Of a stretch of 64,000 bases of DNA, positions 26,811 through 35,834 are shown in pieces. A program made the translations under genes and the position numbers. The notes beneath the pieces were generated by a model. That model was given only the letters and a program-made list of their open reading frames with translations, did no database searches and was not told where the DNA came from. How positions within the stretch are numbered: position 1 is the first letter of the stretch; every line of letters begins with the position of its first letter. Source of the DNA: Rhodomicrobium lacus (GTDB lineage: Bacteria > Pseudomonadota > Alphaproteobacteria > Rhizobiales > Rhodomicrobiaceae); the NCBI RefSeq assembly GCF_003992725.1, contig NZ_RZNF01000012.1:1054001-1118000 (forward strand), read 5' to 3'.

Positions 26811-27977
26811 ATGACGGTCGAGTTGACTTTGGGCGGCGTCGCGCTTGCGGCGTGGGTGTTTCTGTTGGCTGCTCGCGGGGGGTTCTGGCGAGCCAACGTT
26901 CGGGAAGAAAGCGAGCGCGCAATCGCGCCGGCGACATGGCCCTCGGTGACGGCAGTCATCCCGGCACGGAACGAGGCCGACGTCATCGACCGGTGCATCT
27001 CGTCGCTCCTGGCGCAGGATTACCCCGCGCGGCTCGACGTGGTTCTCGTGGACGATCAGAGCGATGACGGCACGTCCAAAGTCGCGCGCAAGGCCGCCGA
27101 AGCGCTCGGCGCCAGCGACCGCCTCACGATCATCTCAGGCCAACCCTTGCCGCGCGGCTGGACAGGCAAGCTCTGGGCCGTCAACCAGGGCATCGCCGAA
27201 GCCTCGTCGCGTCCGGTTCCCTCGCGCTACCTGCTCCTCACCGACGCCGACATCGCCTACGATCAGGGCGTGGTGCGCCGCCTTGTGGCCCGGTCGGAGG
27301 GGCGCGGCCTCGTGCTCAACTCGCTGATGGTCAAACTCCGTTGCGAGAGCTTCGCCGAGCGGATGCTGATCCCCGCCTTCGTCTTCTTCTTCCAGATGCT
27401 CTACCCATTCTCGTGGGTGAATCGCCGCGACCATCCGATGGCGGCGGCGGCGGGGGGCTGCATGCTCGCTCGCCGCGACGCGCTTGAAGCGGCGGGCGGC
27501 ATCCGGGCCATCCGCTCCTCGCTGATCGACGATTGCGCGCTGGGCCGCGCCATGAAACGCAAGGGACCGGTCTGGCTCGGCCTCACCGACAGTGTCCACA
27601 GCCTGCGCCCCTACCCTCATTTCGAGGATATCCGCAAGATGGTGGCGCGCTCTGCCTACGATCAGCTCAATTATTCGCCCCTGTTGCTCGCCGGCACCGT
27701 CATCGGAATGATGCTGACCTATCTTATTCCGCTCTGGCTCGCTGTTTTCGGCACAGGTTTAGCGCAAGCAGCTGGCGCGATAAGCTTTGTCTTGATGACG
27801 GCGGCTTTCTGGCCGATTGTCCGCTTCTACAGGCTTTCGCCGTTGTGGTCGGCTGCGCTGCCTGCCATCGCGGTTCTCTACATTACGTTCACGGTCGACT
27901 CCGCGCTCCAGCAGTGGCGCGGCAAGGGCGGCCTTTGGAAGGGGCGCGTTCAAGCGCAGCGCGCGGAGGCATCATGA
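26811..27977 (+). CDS. hpnB: hopene-associated glycosyltransferase HpnB
   Basis: A GT2-type membrane glycosyltransferase found in hopanoid clusters; its exact substrate is not settled. After a short N-terminal membrane helix (LGGVALAAWVFLLAA), the GT-A domain begins with SVTAVIPARNEADVIDRCI. It has VVLVDDQSDDGT and the DxD-like LLTDADIAYD. Acceptor-region motifs are AAAGGCMLARRDAL and SLIDDCALGRAMKRKG. Three hydrophobic segments end the protein. Its stop overlaps the hpnC start in an ATGA, so the two are translationally coupled. It is the first gene of the hpn operon, with 257 bases upstream for a promoter. Confidence 0.9.
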   Translation: MTVELTLGGVALAAWVFLLAARGGFWRANVREESERAIAPATWPSVTAVIPARNEADVIDRCISSLLAQDYPARLDVVLVDDQSDDGTSKVARKAAEALGASDRLTIISGQPLPRGWTGKLWAVNQGIAEASSRPVPSRYLLLTDADIAYDQGVVRRLVARSEGRGLVLNSLMVKLRCESFAERMLIPAFVFFFQMLYPFSWVNRRDHPMAAAAGGCMLARRDALEAAGGIRAIRSSLIDDCALGRAMKRKGPVWLGLTDSVHSLRPYPHFEDIRKMVARSAYDQLNYSPLLLAGTVIGMMLTYLIPLWLAVFGTGLAQAAGAISFVLMTAAFWPIVRFYRLSPLWSAALPAIAVLYITFTVDSALQQWRGKGGLWKGRVQAQRAEAS

Positions 27978-28855
27978 CGGCGGGTCCGGTCTGGGAAGCA
28001 GGCGAGAAGACGCATCGGGACGAAAACTTCCCGGTCGCGTCGCATCTCGTGTCGAAGCGGCATCGCGCGCCGATCATGGCGTTCTACCGTTTCGCGCGCG
28101 CCGCCGACGACGTCGCCGACGATCCGAACCTTTCCGAAGACGAGAAAGTGTTCACGCTCGACGCGTTCGAGGCGACGCTGCTCGGACAGACCGACGCCAT
28201 CGCGCACGCCTTGCCCCTGCGGGCCGCACTCGCCGAGCGTGGGCTGTCGCCGCAGCATGCCCAGGATCTCCTGATCGCGTTCCGCCGGGACGCGCGCAAG
28301 ACCCGCTACACCGACTGGAACGACCTCATCGACTATTGCCGCTATTCCGCCATGCCGGTCGGGCGCTTCGTGCTCGACGTCCACGGCGAAAGCCGCGACA
28401 CCTGGCCCGCGAACGACGCACTGTGCGCCGCGCTTCAGATCAACAACCACCTTCAGGATTGCGGCGCGGACTACCGGCGCCTCGACCGCGTTTACATCCC
28501 GCTCGACCTGCTCGAAGCGCGCGGCATCCCCGTAGAGGCCCTCGCCGCGCCCAAAGCCTCGCCCGCGCTGCTCGACGTCATTCATGACCTGGCAGCGAAA
28601 ACGGAAGCGCTTCTCGGCTCGTCGCAGCTTTCGCGCGGCATCCGCGATACGCGGCTCAGCCTCGAAGTCGCCGGTATCGAGCGGCTCGCTCGGAAGATCG
28701 TGCATCTCCTCAAGGAACGCGACCCGTTGAGCGAGCGCGTCCATCTGTCGAAGGCCGCATCTGCGTCGAATCTGATTGCGGCGGCGGGCCTTGAGCTTGC
28801 GCGGCGGCTTTTCACACCCGGCGCGGCTCAGCCTGCGTTGCGAGGTGGCAAATGA
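27974..28855 (+). CDS. hpnC: squalene/hydroxysqualene synthase HpnC
   Basis: HpnC converts presqualene diphosphate into hydroxysqualene, the second step of the bacterial HpnCDE squalene route. The protein is a trans-isoprenyl diphosphate synthase of the squalene/phytoene type. The first Asp-rich motif is FARAADDVADDPN, and the second region reads INNHLQDCGADYRRLDRVYIPLDLL. Start ATG 27974 overlaps the hpnB stop. The longer open frame to 27533 is antisense-like noise over hpnB. It overlaps hpnD by four bases at its end, so order and coupling match other hopanoid producers. Confidence 0.93.
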   Translation: MTAGPVWEAGEKTHRDENFPVASHLVSKRHRAPIMAFYRFARAADDVADDPNLSEDEKVFTLDAFEATLLGQTDAIAHALPLRAALAERGLSPQHAQDLLIAFRRDARKTRYTDWNDLIDYCRYSAMPVGRFVLDVHGESRDTWPANDALCAALQINNHLQDCGADYRRLDRVYIPLDLLEARGIPVEALAAPKASPALLDVIHDLAAKTEALLGSSQLSRGIRDTRLSLEVAGIERLARKIVHLLKERDPLSERVHLSKAASASNLIAAAGLELARRLFTPGAAQPALRGGK

Positions 28856-29706
28856 CCGCCGAAGTTCTTGACGACCTCCAGCACCCCGAGGACGAAGCGT
28901 CGAAGCGCGCGCTCGGCAGCTCGTTCTACGCCGCGATGCGCATCATGCCGCCCGGCCAGCGCGAGGCGATGTTTGAAATCTACTCCTTCTGCCGCGCGGT
29001 GGACGACATCGCCGACGACATCGAGGGAGATGCCGAAGCCCGCCTGCGCAAGCTCGATCTCTGGCGGCGCGACATCGATGCCGTATACCGGGGCGAGCGC
29101 GTGCGCGGGCTTTCCGGCCTCGCCGTCGCCGTGCGCGATTTCGGGCTTGAGCGAGAGGACTTCCGCGCCGTGATCGACGGCATGGAAACCGACGTGCGCG
29201 GGCCGGTGCGGGCACCGAGTTTCGACGAACTCGACCTGTACTGCGACCGCGTGGCGAGCGCCGTGGGCCGTCTGTCGGTAAAGGTATTCCGCATGCCGGA
29301 TCACGAAGGCCGGGAGCTTTCCGAACATCTCGGCCGCGCGCTCCAGCTGACCAACATCCTGCGCGACCTCGACGACGACGCCGCCATCAACCGGCTCTAT
29401 CTGCCGCACGAGTTTCTCGTCGACGAAGGCATCGAAAGCATCGACCCCGACACGGTGCTCGCGCATCCGGCTCTGGAGCATGTCTGCAACCGCATCGTGA
29501 AGCTCGCGCGCTGGCACTTCGCGGAAGCCGACCGCATCATGAAGGCGCACCCGCGCCGCATGGTGCGCACGCCGCGCGTGATGTCGGAGGCCTACAAGGC
29601 CATCCTCTCCGGCCTCGTCAAGCGCGGCTTCAAGCCGCCCCGCACGCGCGTCAAGCTTTCCAAGCCGCGCATAGTGTACATCGTCCTGCGCCACTGCGTC
29701 GTCTGA
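28852..29706 (+). CDS. hpnD: presqualene diphosphate synthase HpnD
   Basis: Condenses two farnesyl diphosphates to presqualene diphosphate, the entry step to squalene. The Asp-rich motifs are FCRAVDDIADDIEGD and LTNILRDLDDDAAINRLYLP, with the conserved YCDRVASAVGRLS between them. The N-terminal motif SSFYAAMRIMPPGQREAMFEIYSF is typical of HpnD. Start ATG 28852 overlaps the hpnC stop (ATGA). It is followed by 157 bases holding a palindromic repeat before hpnE, the only sizeable gap between hpnB and shc. Confidence 0.94.
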   Translation: MTAEVLDDLQHPEDEASKRALGSSFYAAMRIMPPGQREAMFEIYSFCRAVDDIADDIEGDAEARLRKLDLWRRDIDAVYRGERVRGLSGLAVAVRDFGLEREDFRAVIDGMETDVRGPVRAPSFDELDLYCDRVASAVGRLSVKVFRMPDHEGRELSEHLGRALQLTNILRDLDDDAAINRLYLPHEFLVDEGIESIDPDTVLAHPALEHVCNRIVKLARWHFAEADRIMKAHPRRMVRTPRVMSEAYKAILSGLVKRGFKPPRTRVKLSKPRIVYIVLRHCVV

Positions 29707-29798
29707 TGGAGCGATTTTGACATTTTAGGGCCGTTTGCACCCAGCTCCCGCCCCAATGTCAGCCCCACTGGAAGAATTGGCATCAGGTGCGTCCTTGC

Positions 29799-29851
29799 GA
29801 TTCCGACATTTGCTCGCGAGGACGCCTCAATCGGCTGCAAATGTCGGAATC
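29799..29851. repeat. dispersed inverted repeat, perfect 15-bp arms
   Basis: GATTCCGACATTTGC (29799-29813) and its exact reverse complement GCAAATGTCGGAATC (29837-29851) surround a 23-base loop, followed by CGGACCAC. It sits in the hpnD-hpnE gap and would form a strong hairpin in the operon mRNA. A degenerate copy is at 550-602. Confidence 0.8.
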
Positions 29852-29863
29852 GGACCACGAGCG

Positions 29864-31189
29864 ATGGATCAGGCCGACTCGACACAGACCCGCCCTGAAA
29901 GCGGGGCCGCGCAAGGTTTGCCCGAAGCGCCAGCCGCCAGAAGCAGCGGCGCGCCGCTGACGCATGTCGTCGGCGCGGGGCTGGCGGGCCTGTCCGCAGC
30001 CGTTCGCCTCGCGGAGCGGGGTCATCCCGTGGCGGTTTATGAAGCGGGCATTCACGCTGGCGGCCGCTGCCGCTCCTATTACGATGCGACGCTCGATCAG
30101 GTGATCGACAACGGCAACCACCTGCTGCTGTCCGGCAACGACTCCGCCTTCCGCTATCTCTCGCTGATCGGCGGCGCGGACAAGATGCACGCTCCGGCGA
30201 AGGCGGAATTTCCGTTTGCCGATCTCGTCACGGGCGAACGCTGGACGCTCAGCATCAATGACGGCCGGCTGCCGCTCTGGCTGTTCGACAGGGCGCGGCG
30301 CGTGCCGGGCACCAGCCCGCTCGACTATCTCGGCGCGGCGCGGCTGATGTGGGCCGGAGCAGACAAAACTGTAACTGATGTCATCGCGCCCAAAGGCACG
30401 CTTTATGAGCGGCTCTGGCTGCCGCTGATGATCGCCGCGCTGAACACCGATCCGGCCGAGGCGTCGGCAAGGCTCGCGGGCACGATCATGCGCGAGACGC
30501 TGGCGAAGGGCGGCGAAGCCTGCCGTCCGATGGTGGCGGAGGGGTTGTCCGCGGCGTTCATCGATCCGGCGCTCGACTATCTGCGCGCGCGCGGTCACAA
30601 CGTGACATTCGGTCGGCGGCTGAAACGCCTCGCCTTCGCGGAGGGCCGCGCGACCTCTCTCGACTTCGGAGACGGCGAAATTCCGGTGGCGGACGGCGAA
30701 ACGGTCATCCTCGCCGTGCCGCAGTGGATCGCGCCGACGCTCGTCCCCGGCCTCAAAGCGCCGACCGAGGTTCGCTCAATTCTGAATGCGCATTTTCGCG
30801 TCGCGCCGCCGCCCGGCTTCCCGCCGCTGCTGGGCGTGGTGCGGGGCACGATCGAATGGATCTTTGCATTCGAGAACAGAGTCTCTATTACCATCAGTGG
30901 CGCGGATCGGCTCGTTGACCGCCCGCGCGAAGACCTCGCCGCCGATCTGTGGCGGGAGGTCGTTACAATTACGGGGCTTCCGGCTGAACTGCCCCCGTGG
31001 CAGATCGTCAAGGAAAAGCGTGCTACGTTCGCCGCCACTCCCGCCCAGGATGCCATGCGACCGGATGCGACAACGCAGTGGCGCAATCTTTTCCTCGCGG
31101 GCGATTGGACGCAGACCGGCCTTCCCGCGACCATTGAGGGGGCGATCCGCTCCGGCGAGCGCGCCGCCCTGCTGACGATGAGGGTTTAG
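29864..31189 (+). CDS. hpnE: hydroxysqualene dehydroxylase HpnE
   Basis: A FAD-dependent amine-oxidase-like enzyme that reduces hydroxysqualene to squalene. After about 30 low-complexity residues, the dinucleotide-binding motif VVGAGLAGLSAAVRLAERG is followed by VYEAG and AGGRCRSY. The C-terminal FAD motif is LFLAGDWTQTGLPATIEGAI. I choose ATG 29864, giving 441 residues. The frame continues upstream to 29735, but that would translate the palindromic repeat at 29799-29851, which is unlikely to be coding. shc begins 4 bases after its stop. Confidence 0.92.
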   Translation: MDQADSTQTRPESGAAQGLPEAPAARSSGAPLTHVVGAGLAGLSAAVRLAERGHPVAVYEAGIHAGGRCRSYYDATLDQVIDNGNHLLLSGNDSAFRYLSLIGGADKMHAPAKAEFPFADLVTGERWTLSINDGRLPLWLFDRARRVPGTSPLDYLGAARLMWAGADKTVTDVIAPKGTLYERLWLPLMIAALNTDPAEASARLAGTIMRETLAKGGEACRPMVAEGLSAAFIDPALDYLRARGHNVTFGRRLKRLAFAEGRATSLDFGDGEIPVADGETVILAVPQWIAPTLVPGLKAPTEVRSILNAHFRVAPPPGFPPLLGVVRGTIEWIFAFENRVSITISGADRLVDRPREDLAADLWREVVTITGLPAELPPWQIVKEKRATFAATPAQDAMRPDATTQWRNLFLAGDWTQTGLPATIEGAIRSGERAALLTMRV

Positions 31190-31192
31190 AGT

Positions 31193-33232
31193 ATGATGGA
31201 TATGACCGGCCGCAACGGCCTCGATTTCGCCGAAGGCAGCGCCGAGCGCTTCGACTTCGACCGCACCCGCTTCGATCGTACCCACGCCAGCATTGCCGAC
31301 CGCGCCTTCCTCGAAGAACGCATCAATGCCGCGTCGACGGCGCTCCTGTCCTATCAGCGCGAAGATGGCCACTGGTGCTTCGAGTTCGAGGCGGACGCCA
31401 CGATCCCGGCTGAATATGTGCTGCTGGTGCATTATCTCGGCGAAGAGCCGAACCTTGAGCGCGAAGCGAAGATCGCCAACTACCTTCGCCGCATCCAGGG
31501 CGAGCACGGCGGCTGGCCGCTCTTCCACAAGGGCGCGTTCGACATGAGCGCCAGCGTGAAGGCCTACTTCGCGCTGAAGATGATCGGCGACGATATCAAC
31601 GCGCCGCACATGGTGCGCGCCCGCGAGGCGATCCTGTCGCGCGGCGGCGCCGAAATGGCGAACGTGTTCACGCGCATCCTGCTCGCGTTGTTCGGCGTCG
31701 TCACGTGGCGCGCGGTGCCGGTGATGCCCGTCGAGATCATGCATCTGCCGCGCTGGTTCCCCTTCCACATGTCGAAGGTGTCCTATTGGGCGCGCACGGT
31801 GATGGTGCCGCTGTTCGTGCTCGGCGCGAAGAAGCCGGTCGCAAAGAATCCGCGCGGCATTTCGGTAGACGAGCTTTTTCATGCAAACCCGAAGAAGGTC
31901 GGGCCCCGCCCGCGCGCCGAAGGCCAGAGCCGCTCGTGGTACACGTTCTTCGCGGCTGTTGACGCCTGCCTGCGCGTGGTCGATCCGATGCTGCCGAAGC
32001 GCTCGCGCAAGAGCGCCATCGACAAGGCCGTCGCCTTCGTGAAGGAGCGGCTCAACGGCGAGGACGGGCTCGGCGCGATCTTCCCGGCCATGGCGAACAG
32101 CGTGATGATGTACGAGGCGCTTGGCGTGCCGGAAAGCGACCCGGACCGCGCCATCGCCCGCTATTCCATCGAGAAGTTGCTCTTCGAGACGGAGAACGAA
32201 ATCTATTGCCAGCCCTGCGTCTCGCCGGTCTGGGACACCGGGCTTGCCTCGCATGCCCTGTTGGAGACGGGCGGCGAGGCAGAGCGCGAGGCCGCTGAAC
32301 GTGGACTTGCGTGGCTGAAGCCGCTTCAGGTGCTCGACGTGAAAGGCGACTGGGCCGACCAGAAGCCGGACGTGCGGCCCGGTGGCTGGGCCTTTCAGTA
32401 CGCCAATCCGCATTATCCCGATGTCGACGACACGGCGGTGGTGGCGATGGCGCTCGACCGCGCGGCGAACCTGCCCGACAGCCGCAACGATAACGGTGAA
32501 TCCATCGCGCGCGCCAAGGAGTGGGTTTCCGGCCTTCAGAGCAGAAACGGCGGCTGGGGTGCGTTCGACGCGGACAACACGTATTACTACCTGAACAATA
32601 TCCCGTTTTCGGATCACGGCGCATTGCTCGACCCGCCGACGGTGGATGTCAGCGCGCGCTGCGTTTCGATGCTGGCGCAGCTCGGCGAGAAGCCCGAAAC
32701 CAATCCGGTCATGAAGCGCGGCATCGATTACATCATTTCCGAGCAGGAGAAGGACGGCTCGTGGTTCGGCCGCTGGGGCAGCAACTATATCTACGGCACG
32801 TGGTCGGCGCTGTGCGCGTTGAACGCGTCAGGCGTTGCGCACGATTCCGCTGCGATGCGCCGGGCGGTGGCCTGGCTCGTGTCGATCCAGAACGAGGATG
32901 GCGGCTGGGGCGAGGACGGCTCCAGCTACAAGCTCGACTACAAGGGCTATGAGAAGTCTCCCAGCACGCCGTCGCAAACGTCGTGGGCGCTCCTCGGTCT
33001 GATGGCGGCGGGCGAGGTCGACAATCCGGCTGTGAAGCGCGGCATTGCGTGGCTCGTCGCGAACCAGGACGAGGCGGGCACCTGGAAGGAAGATCGGCAC
33101 AATGCACCCGGCTTCCCGCGCGTGTTCTATCTGATCTACCACGGCTACTCGAAATACTTCCCGCTATGGGCGCTGGCGCGCTATCGCAACCTCACGAGCG
33201 GCAACCGCGCGCCCGTGATGCACGGGATGTAG
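31193..33232 (+). CDS. shc: squalene-hopene cyclase
   Basis: Cyclises squalene to hopene and hopanol at the membrane face. The catalytic DxDD motif is DVDD at residues 410-413, within PHYPDVDDTAVVAMALDRA. Several QW repeats are visible, for example QREDGHWCFEF, QGEHGGWPLF, QSRNGGWGAFD, QEKDGSWFGRW, QNEDGGWGED and QDEAGTWKED. Length is 679 residues, normal for the family. The start ATG 31193 follows hpnE directly with GAGGG upstream. A GC-rich hairpin at 33248-33265, without a T tract, lies just past the stop and may mark a transcript end. Confidence 0.97.
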   Translation: MMDMTGRNGLDFAEGSAERFDFDRTRFDRTHASIADRAFLEERINAASTALLSYQREDGHWCFEFEADATIPAEYVLLVHYLGEEPNLEREAKIANYLRRIQGEHGGWPLFHKGAFDMSASVKAYFALKMIGDDINAPHMVRAREAILSRGGAEMANVFTRILLALFGVVTWRAVPVMPVEIMHLPRWFPFHMSKVSYWARTVMVPLFVLGAKKPVAKNPRGISVDELFHANPKKVGPRPRAEGQSRSWYTFFAAVDACLRVVDPMLPKRSRKSAIDKAVAFVKERLNGEDGLGAIFPAMANSVMMYEALGVPESDPDRAIARYSIEKLLFETENEIYCQPCVSPVWDTGLASHALLETGGEAEREAAERGLAWLKPLQVLDVKGDWADQKPDVRPGGWAFQYANPHYPDVDDTAVVAMALDRAANLPDSRNDNGESIARAKEWVSGLQSRNGGWGAFDADNTYYYLNNIPFSDHGALLDPPTVDVSARCVSMLAQLGEKPETNPVMKRGIDYIISEQEKDGSWFGRWGSNYIYGTWSALCALNASGVAHDSAAMRRAVAWLVSIQNEDGGWGEDGSSYKLDYKGYEKSPSTPSQTSWALLGLMAAGEVDNPAVKRGIAWLVANQDEAGTWKEDRHNAPGFPRVFYLIYHGYSKYFPLWALARYRNLTSGNRAPVMHGM

Positions 33233-33652
33233 AGAACGGCGGCGCTGCCCAGCCGCGCGGCTGGGGCGCGTGCTGGGGCGCGCCGCGTTGTGCATCCTTT
33301 GGCGTGAGCGCAAGAGCGCGTGTCAAAAGAGCGGGAAAGGTCGGCGCGACTTGCCGGGGCGTGCGTTCGAGCCGCCGCAATCGCCGCCAATCGATAAACG
33401 CAAGCGCAAAAATTTCCCGCGAGCCTTAACCTCGTCTTCAAGGTTTCTTGCCCTCGCGCGCCCGCTCGGCTAACTTTGCCCAATCGACGTTTGTCGCGGT
33501 GGGACGATCGGCTTGCCGCCGCGTGGTAGGCGTTAACGGCGCCCATCCTGCGAAGCTCGCGCGGTGGCGCAACGCTTCGATGAGAAGGTTGCCGCAGTTC
33601 GCAATGCAAGAATGATCCGGCGCGGCAACTGCGCCCTTCTTGGGAACACTCC
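33233..33652. other. intergenic region shc-hpnG
   Basis: About 420 bases without a supportable gene. A perfect 7-bp hairpin CCCAGCC-GCGC-GGCTGGG at 33248-33265 lies near its left end. The rest shows no clear promoter or repeat. The gap suggests hpnG may be transcribed separately from hpnB-shc. Confidence 0.45.
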
Positions 33653-34360
33653 ATGAAAATGCTGGCCGACAGGCCCGTCATTGTGGCGACCGGAATGGAC
33701 TTCGAAGCGCGCCTCGCCGAAAAACACGGCGGCGCGCGCGCCGTTTACGGACAGAACCGCCCCAGACTTTTCCGCGAATTGCACACGCATGCTCGGGCCG
33801 GAGCGCGTGGCATTCTGAGCTTCGGCACGGCTGGCGGGCTTCTGCCTGCTCTGAAACCGGGCGACATCGTCGTCGCGACGACCGTGCTGACGGCGGAAGG
33901 CGTTTTCGACACGGACGCACGCTGGACGCAGTCGCTCCTGAGAGCGCTCCCGCATGCCTACGCCATGCCGGTTTACGGATCGGAAGCCCCTGTCGTGTCG
34001 GCGCTCGAAAAGGAGACGCTCGCATCGAGCACGGGCGCGGCAGCCGTGGACATGGAATCGCAGGTAGCCGCCGCGGTCGCCGCGGATCACGCTCTGCCTT
34101 TCGCCGTTCTTCGGGTGGTGATCGATCCCGCCGAGCGCGCGGTTCCGGTGAGCGCGATCGCGGGCGTCCGGGAAGACGGAACGACGGATGTCGGCGCGGT
34201 TCTGCGCTCGCTTCTGCGTCATCCGGGCGACATTCCCGGCATCATTCGCCTCGCGGGCGACAGCCAGAAGGCCAGGCAAGCGCTGGCCGACTGCCGGAAG
34301 ACGCTGGGCCCGCTGTTTGGCCTGCTCGACCCGGTGGAAGTGCCGCAACCCATCGAGTAA
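33653..34360 (+). CDS. hpnG: adenosylhopane nucleosidase HpnG
   Basis: A nucleoside-phosphorylase-like enzyme that removes adenine from adenosylhopane to give ribosylhopane, on the path to bacteriohopanetetrol and aminohopanoids. The sequence shows the family core: VIVATGMDFEARL, GILSFGTAGGLLPALKPGDIVVATTV and the substrate-binding AAAVDMESQVAAAVAADHALPFAVLRVVIDP. Length is 235 residues. It is convergent with hpnH across a 240-base gap, so the two genes acting in sequence on the side chain are on opposite strands. Confidence 0.9.
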   Translation: MKMLADRPVIVATGMDFEARLAEKHGGARAVYGQNRPRLFRELHTHARAGARGILSFGTAGGLLPALKPGDIVVATTVLTAEGVFDTDARWTQSLLRALPHAYAMPVYGSEAPVVSALEKETLASSTGAAAVDMESQVAAAVAADHALPFAVLRVVIDPAERAVPVSAIAGVREDGTTDVGAVLRSLLRHPGDIPGIIRLAGDSQKARQALADCRKTLGPLFGLLDPVEVPQPIE

Positions 34361-34600
34361 GCCGTCGCCATTGCGACTGCCCTGCGCTATCCGGCGCGCT
34401 TCGCCGTCGCTCCGCAGGCAGCCGACTGCCGCATGTGAGAAGGGCGACCGCGCGCATCATGCGGGGAGCCGACGCGCGACCGCCGGAGAGCGGTCATCCG
34501 GTCATCGCACCTCGCCTGTGGGCTCGGGTAGGTCGGAAAGTGACACTGGCCTTCGCGCAAGCTGTCTTCGCCCCGCGGCATGGCCGCGAGGCAATCGACG

Positions 34601-35743
34601 TTATTCGGCCGCCGAAAGACGCTGCGGCTTCTCGTCTTCATCCGCGATGCGCTTCAGTTCCTGCTCCACGTGGAGTGAGTGCACGTAGGCAGCGGGGCGC
34701 TGGTCTGCCAGCGAGATTTCCGGCGCGAACGGCCCTTCCGTGCGGATGCCCGTCCACATGAGCTTCAGCATGCGTAACGGGTTCGCGATGCTGGCATGCG
34801 CCGCCGTCGGCTCGTATCCGCAATGCGCCATGCAGTTCGCGCACTTCTCGTAGCGGCCCGTGCCGTAGGAGTCCCAGTTCGTGGTCTCCATCAACTCGGT
34901 GTAGGTCCGGGCGTAACCCTCGCCGATGAGATAGCACGGCTTCTGCCAGCCGAAGATGTTGCGCGTCGGCATGCCCCACGGCGAGCAATGAAATTCCTGA
35001 TTGCCCGCGAGGAAGTCGAGGAACAGCGGCGAATGCGTGAACGTCCAGCGCTTGCCCTTCCCGAGCGCGAAGACCTTGCGGAACAATTCCTTGGTCTTGC
35101 GACGGTTCAGGAAGTGCTCCTGATCGGGCGCGCGTTCGTAGGCATAGCCGGGCGAGATCGAGACGCCGACGCCGAGATCCTTGCAGAAGTCGAGGAAGCG
35201 CGCGAGTTCCTTCGGGTCGTAGCCGTCGAACACCGTGGAATTGATGTTGACCTCGAAGCCCTTCGCCTTCGCCAGGCGGATTGCATTGAACGCGCGATCG
35301 AACACGCCCTTCTGGCAAACGGACGCGTCGTGATGCTCGCGCAGGCCATCGAGGTGGACCGAGAAGAAGAAATAGGGCGACGGCTCGAACAGGTGCAGCT
35401 TCTTCTCAAGCAGCATCGCGTTCGTGCAGAGCGAGACGAAGCGCTTCTGCGCGATGAGCCCTTTCACGATCTGATCGATCTCGCGGTGGATCAGCGGTTC
35501 GCCGCCCGGGATCGCCACCATGGGGGCGCCGCATTCTTCGGCGGCGTCGAGACATTCCTGCACCGACAGCCGACGGTTCAGGATCTGATCGGGATAGTCT
35601 ATCTTTCCGCAGCCCGCGCAGGCAAGGTTGCAGCGAAAAAGGGGCTCCAGCATCAGCACGAGCGGGTAATGTTTCCGGCCCTTGAGTGTCTGCTTGAGAA
35701 GATAAGCCCCAATCCGTCTTTCCTTGAAAAACGGCAATACCAT
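34601..35743 (-). CDS. hpnH: adenosyl-hopene transferase HpnH (radical SAM)
   Basis: A radical SAM enzyme that adds the 5'-deoxyadenosyl radical to hopene, the first step of side-chain extension. The cluster ligands are C38, C42 and C45 (FRCNLACAGCGKIDYP). The SAM-binding GGEPL motif lies in MVAIPGGEPLIHREI, and a C-terminal cysteine set reads CANCMAHCGYEPT. ATG 35743 (MVLPFFKERRIGAYL) has GGGAG 9 bases upstream and gives 380 residues, as in homologues; the frame extends further to 35788. It lies 91 bases after ispH on the same strand and is probably co-transcribed. Confidence 0.95.
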   Translation of the reverse strand: MVLPFFKERRIGAYLLKQTLKGRKHYPLVLMLEPLFRCNLACAGCGKIDYPDQILNRRLSVQECLDAAEECGAPMVAIPGGEPLIHREIDQIVKGLIAQKRFVSLCTNAMLLEKKLHLFEPSPYFFFSVHLDGLREHHDASVCQKGVFDRAFNAIRLAKAKGFEVNINSTVFDGYDPKELARFLDFCKDLGVGVSISPGYAYERAPDQEHFLNRRKTKELFRKVFALGKGKRWTFTHSPLFLDFLAGNQEFHCSPWGMPTRNIFGWQKPCYLIGEGYARTYTELMETTNWDSYGTGRYEKCANCMAHCGYEPTAAHASIANPLRMLKLMWTGIRTEGPFAPEISLADQRPAAYVHSLHVEQELKRIADEDEKPQRLSAAE

Positions 35744-35834
35744 CGTACGCTGCTCCCACTCATCGTCGCGCGACCGCGCGTTTGGCATATTGTTATTGAT
35801 CGAGAGACCGGCTTAGCCTCGATCACCTGGAATC

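Noticed and set aside
33248-33265. Hairpin after shc as an intrinsic terminator
   Set aside because: The stem is perfect but there is no T tract, so it was not listed as a terminator.
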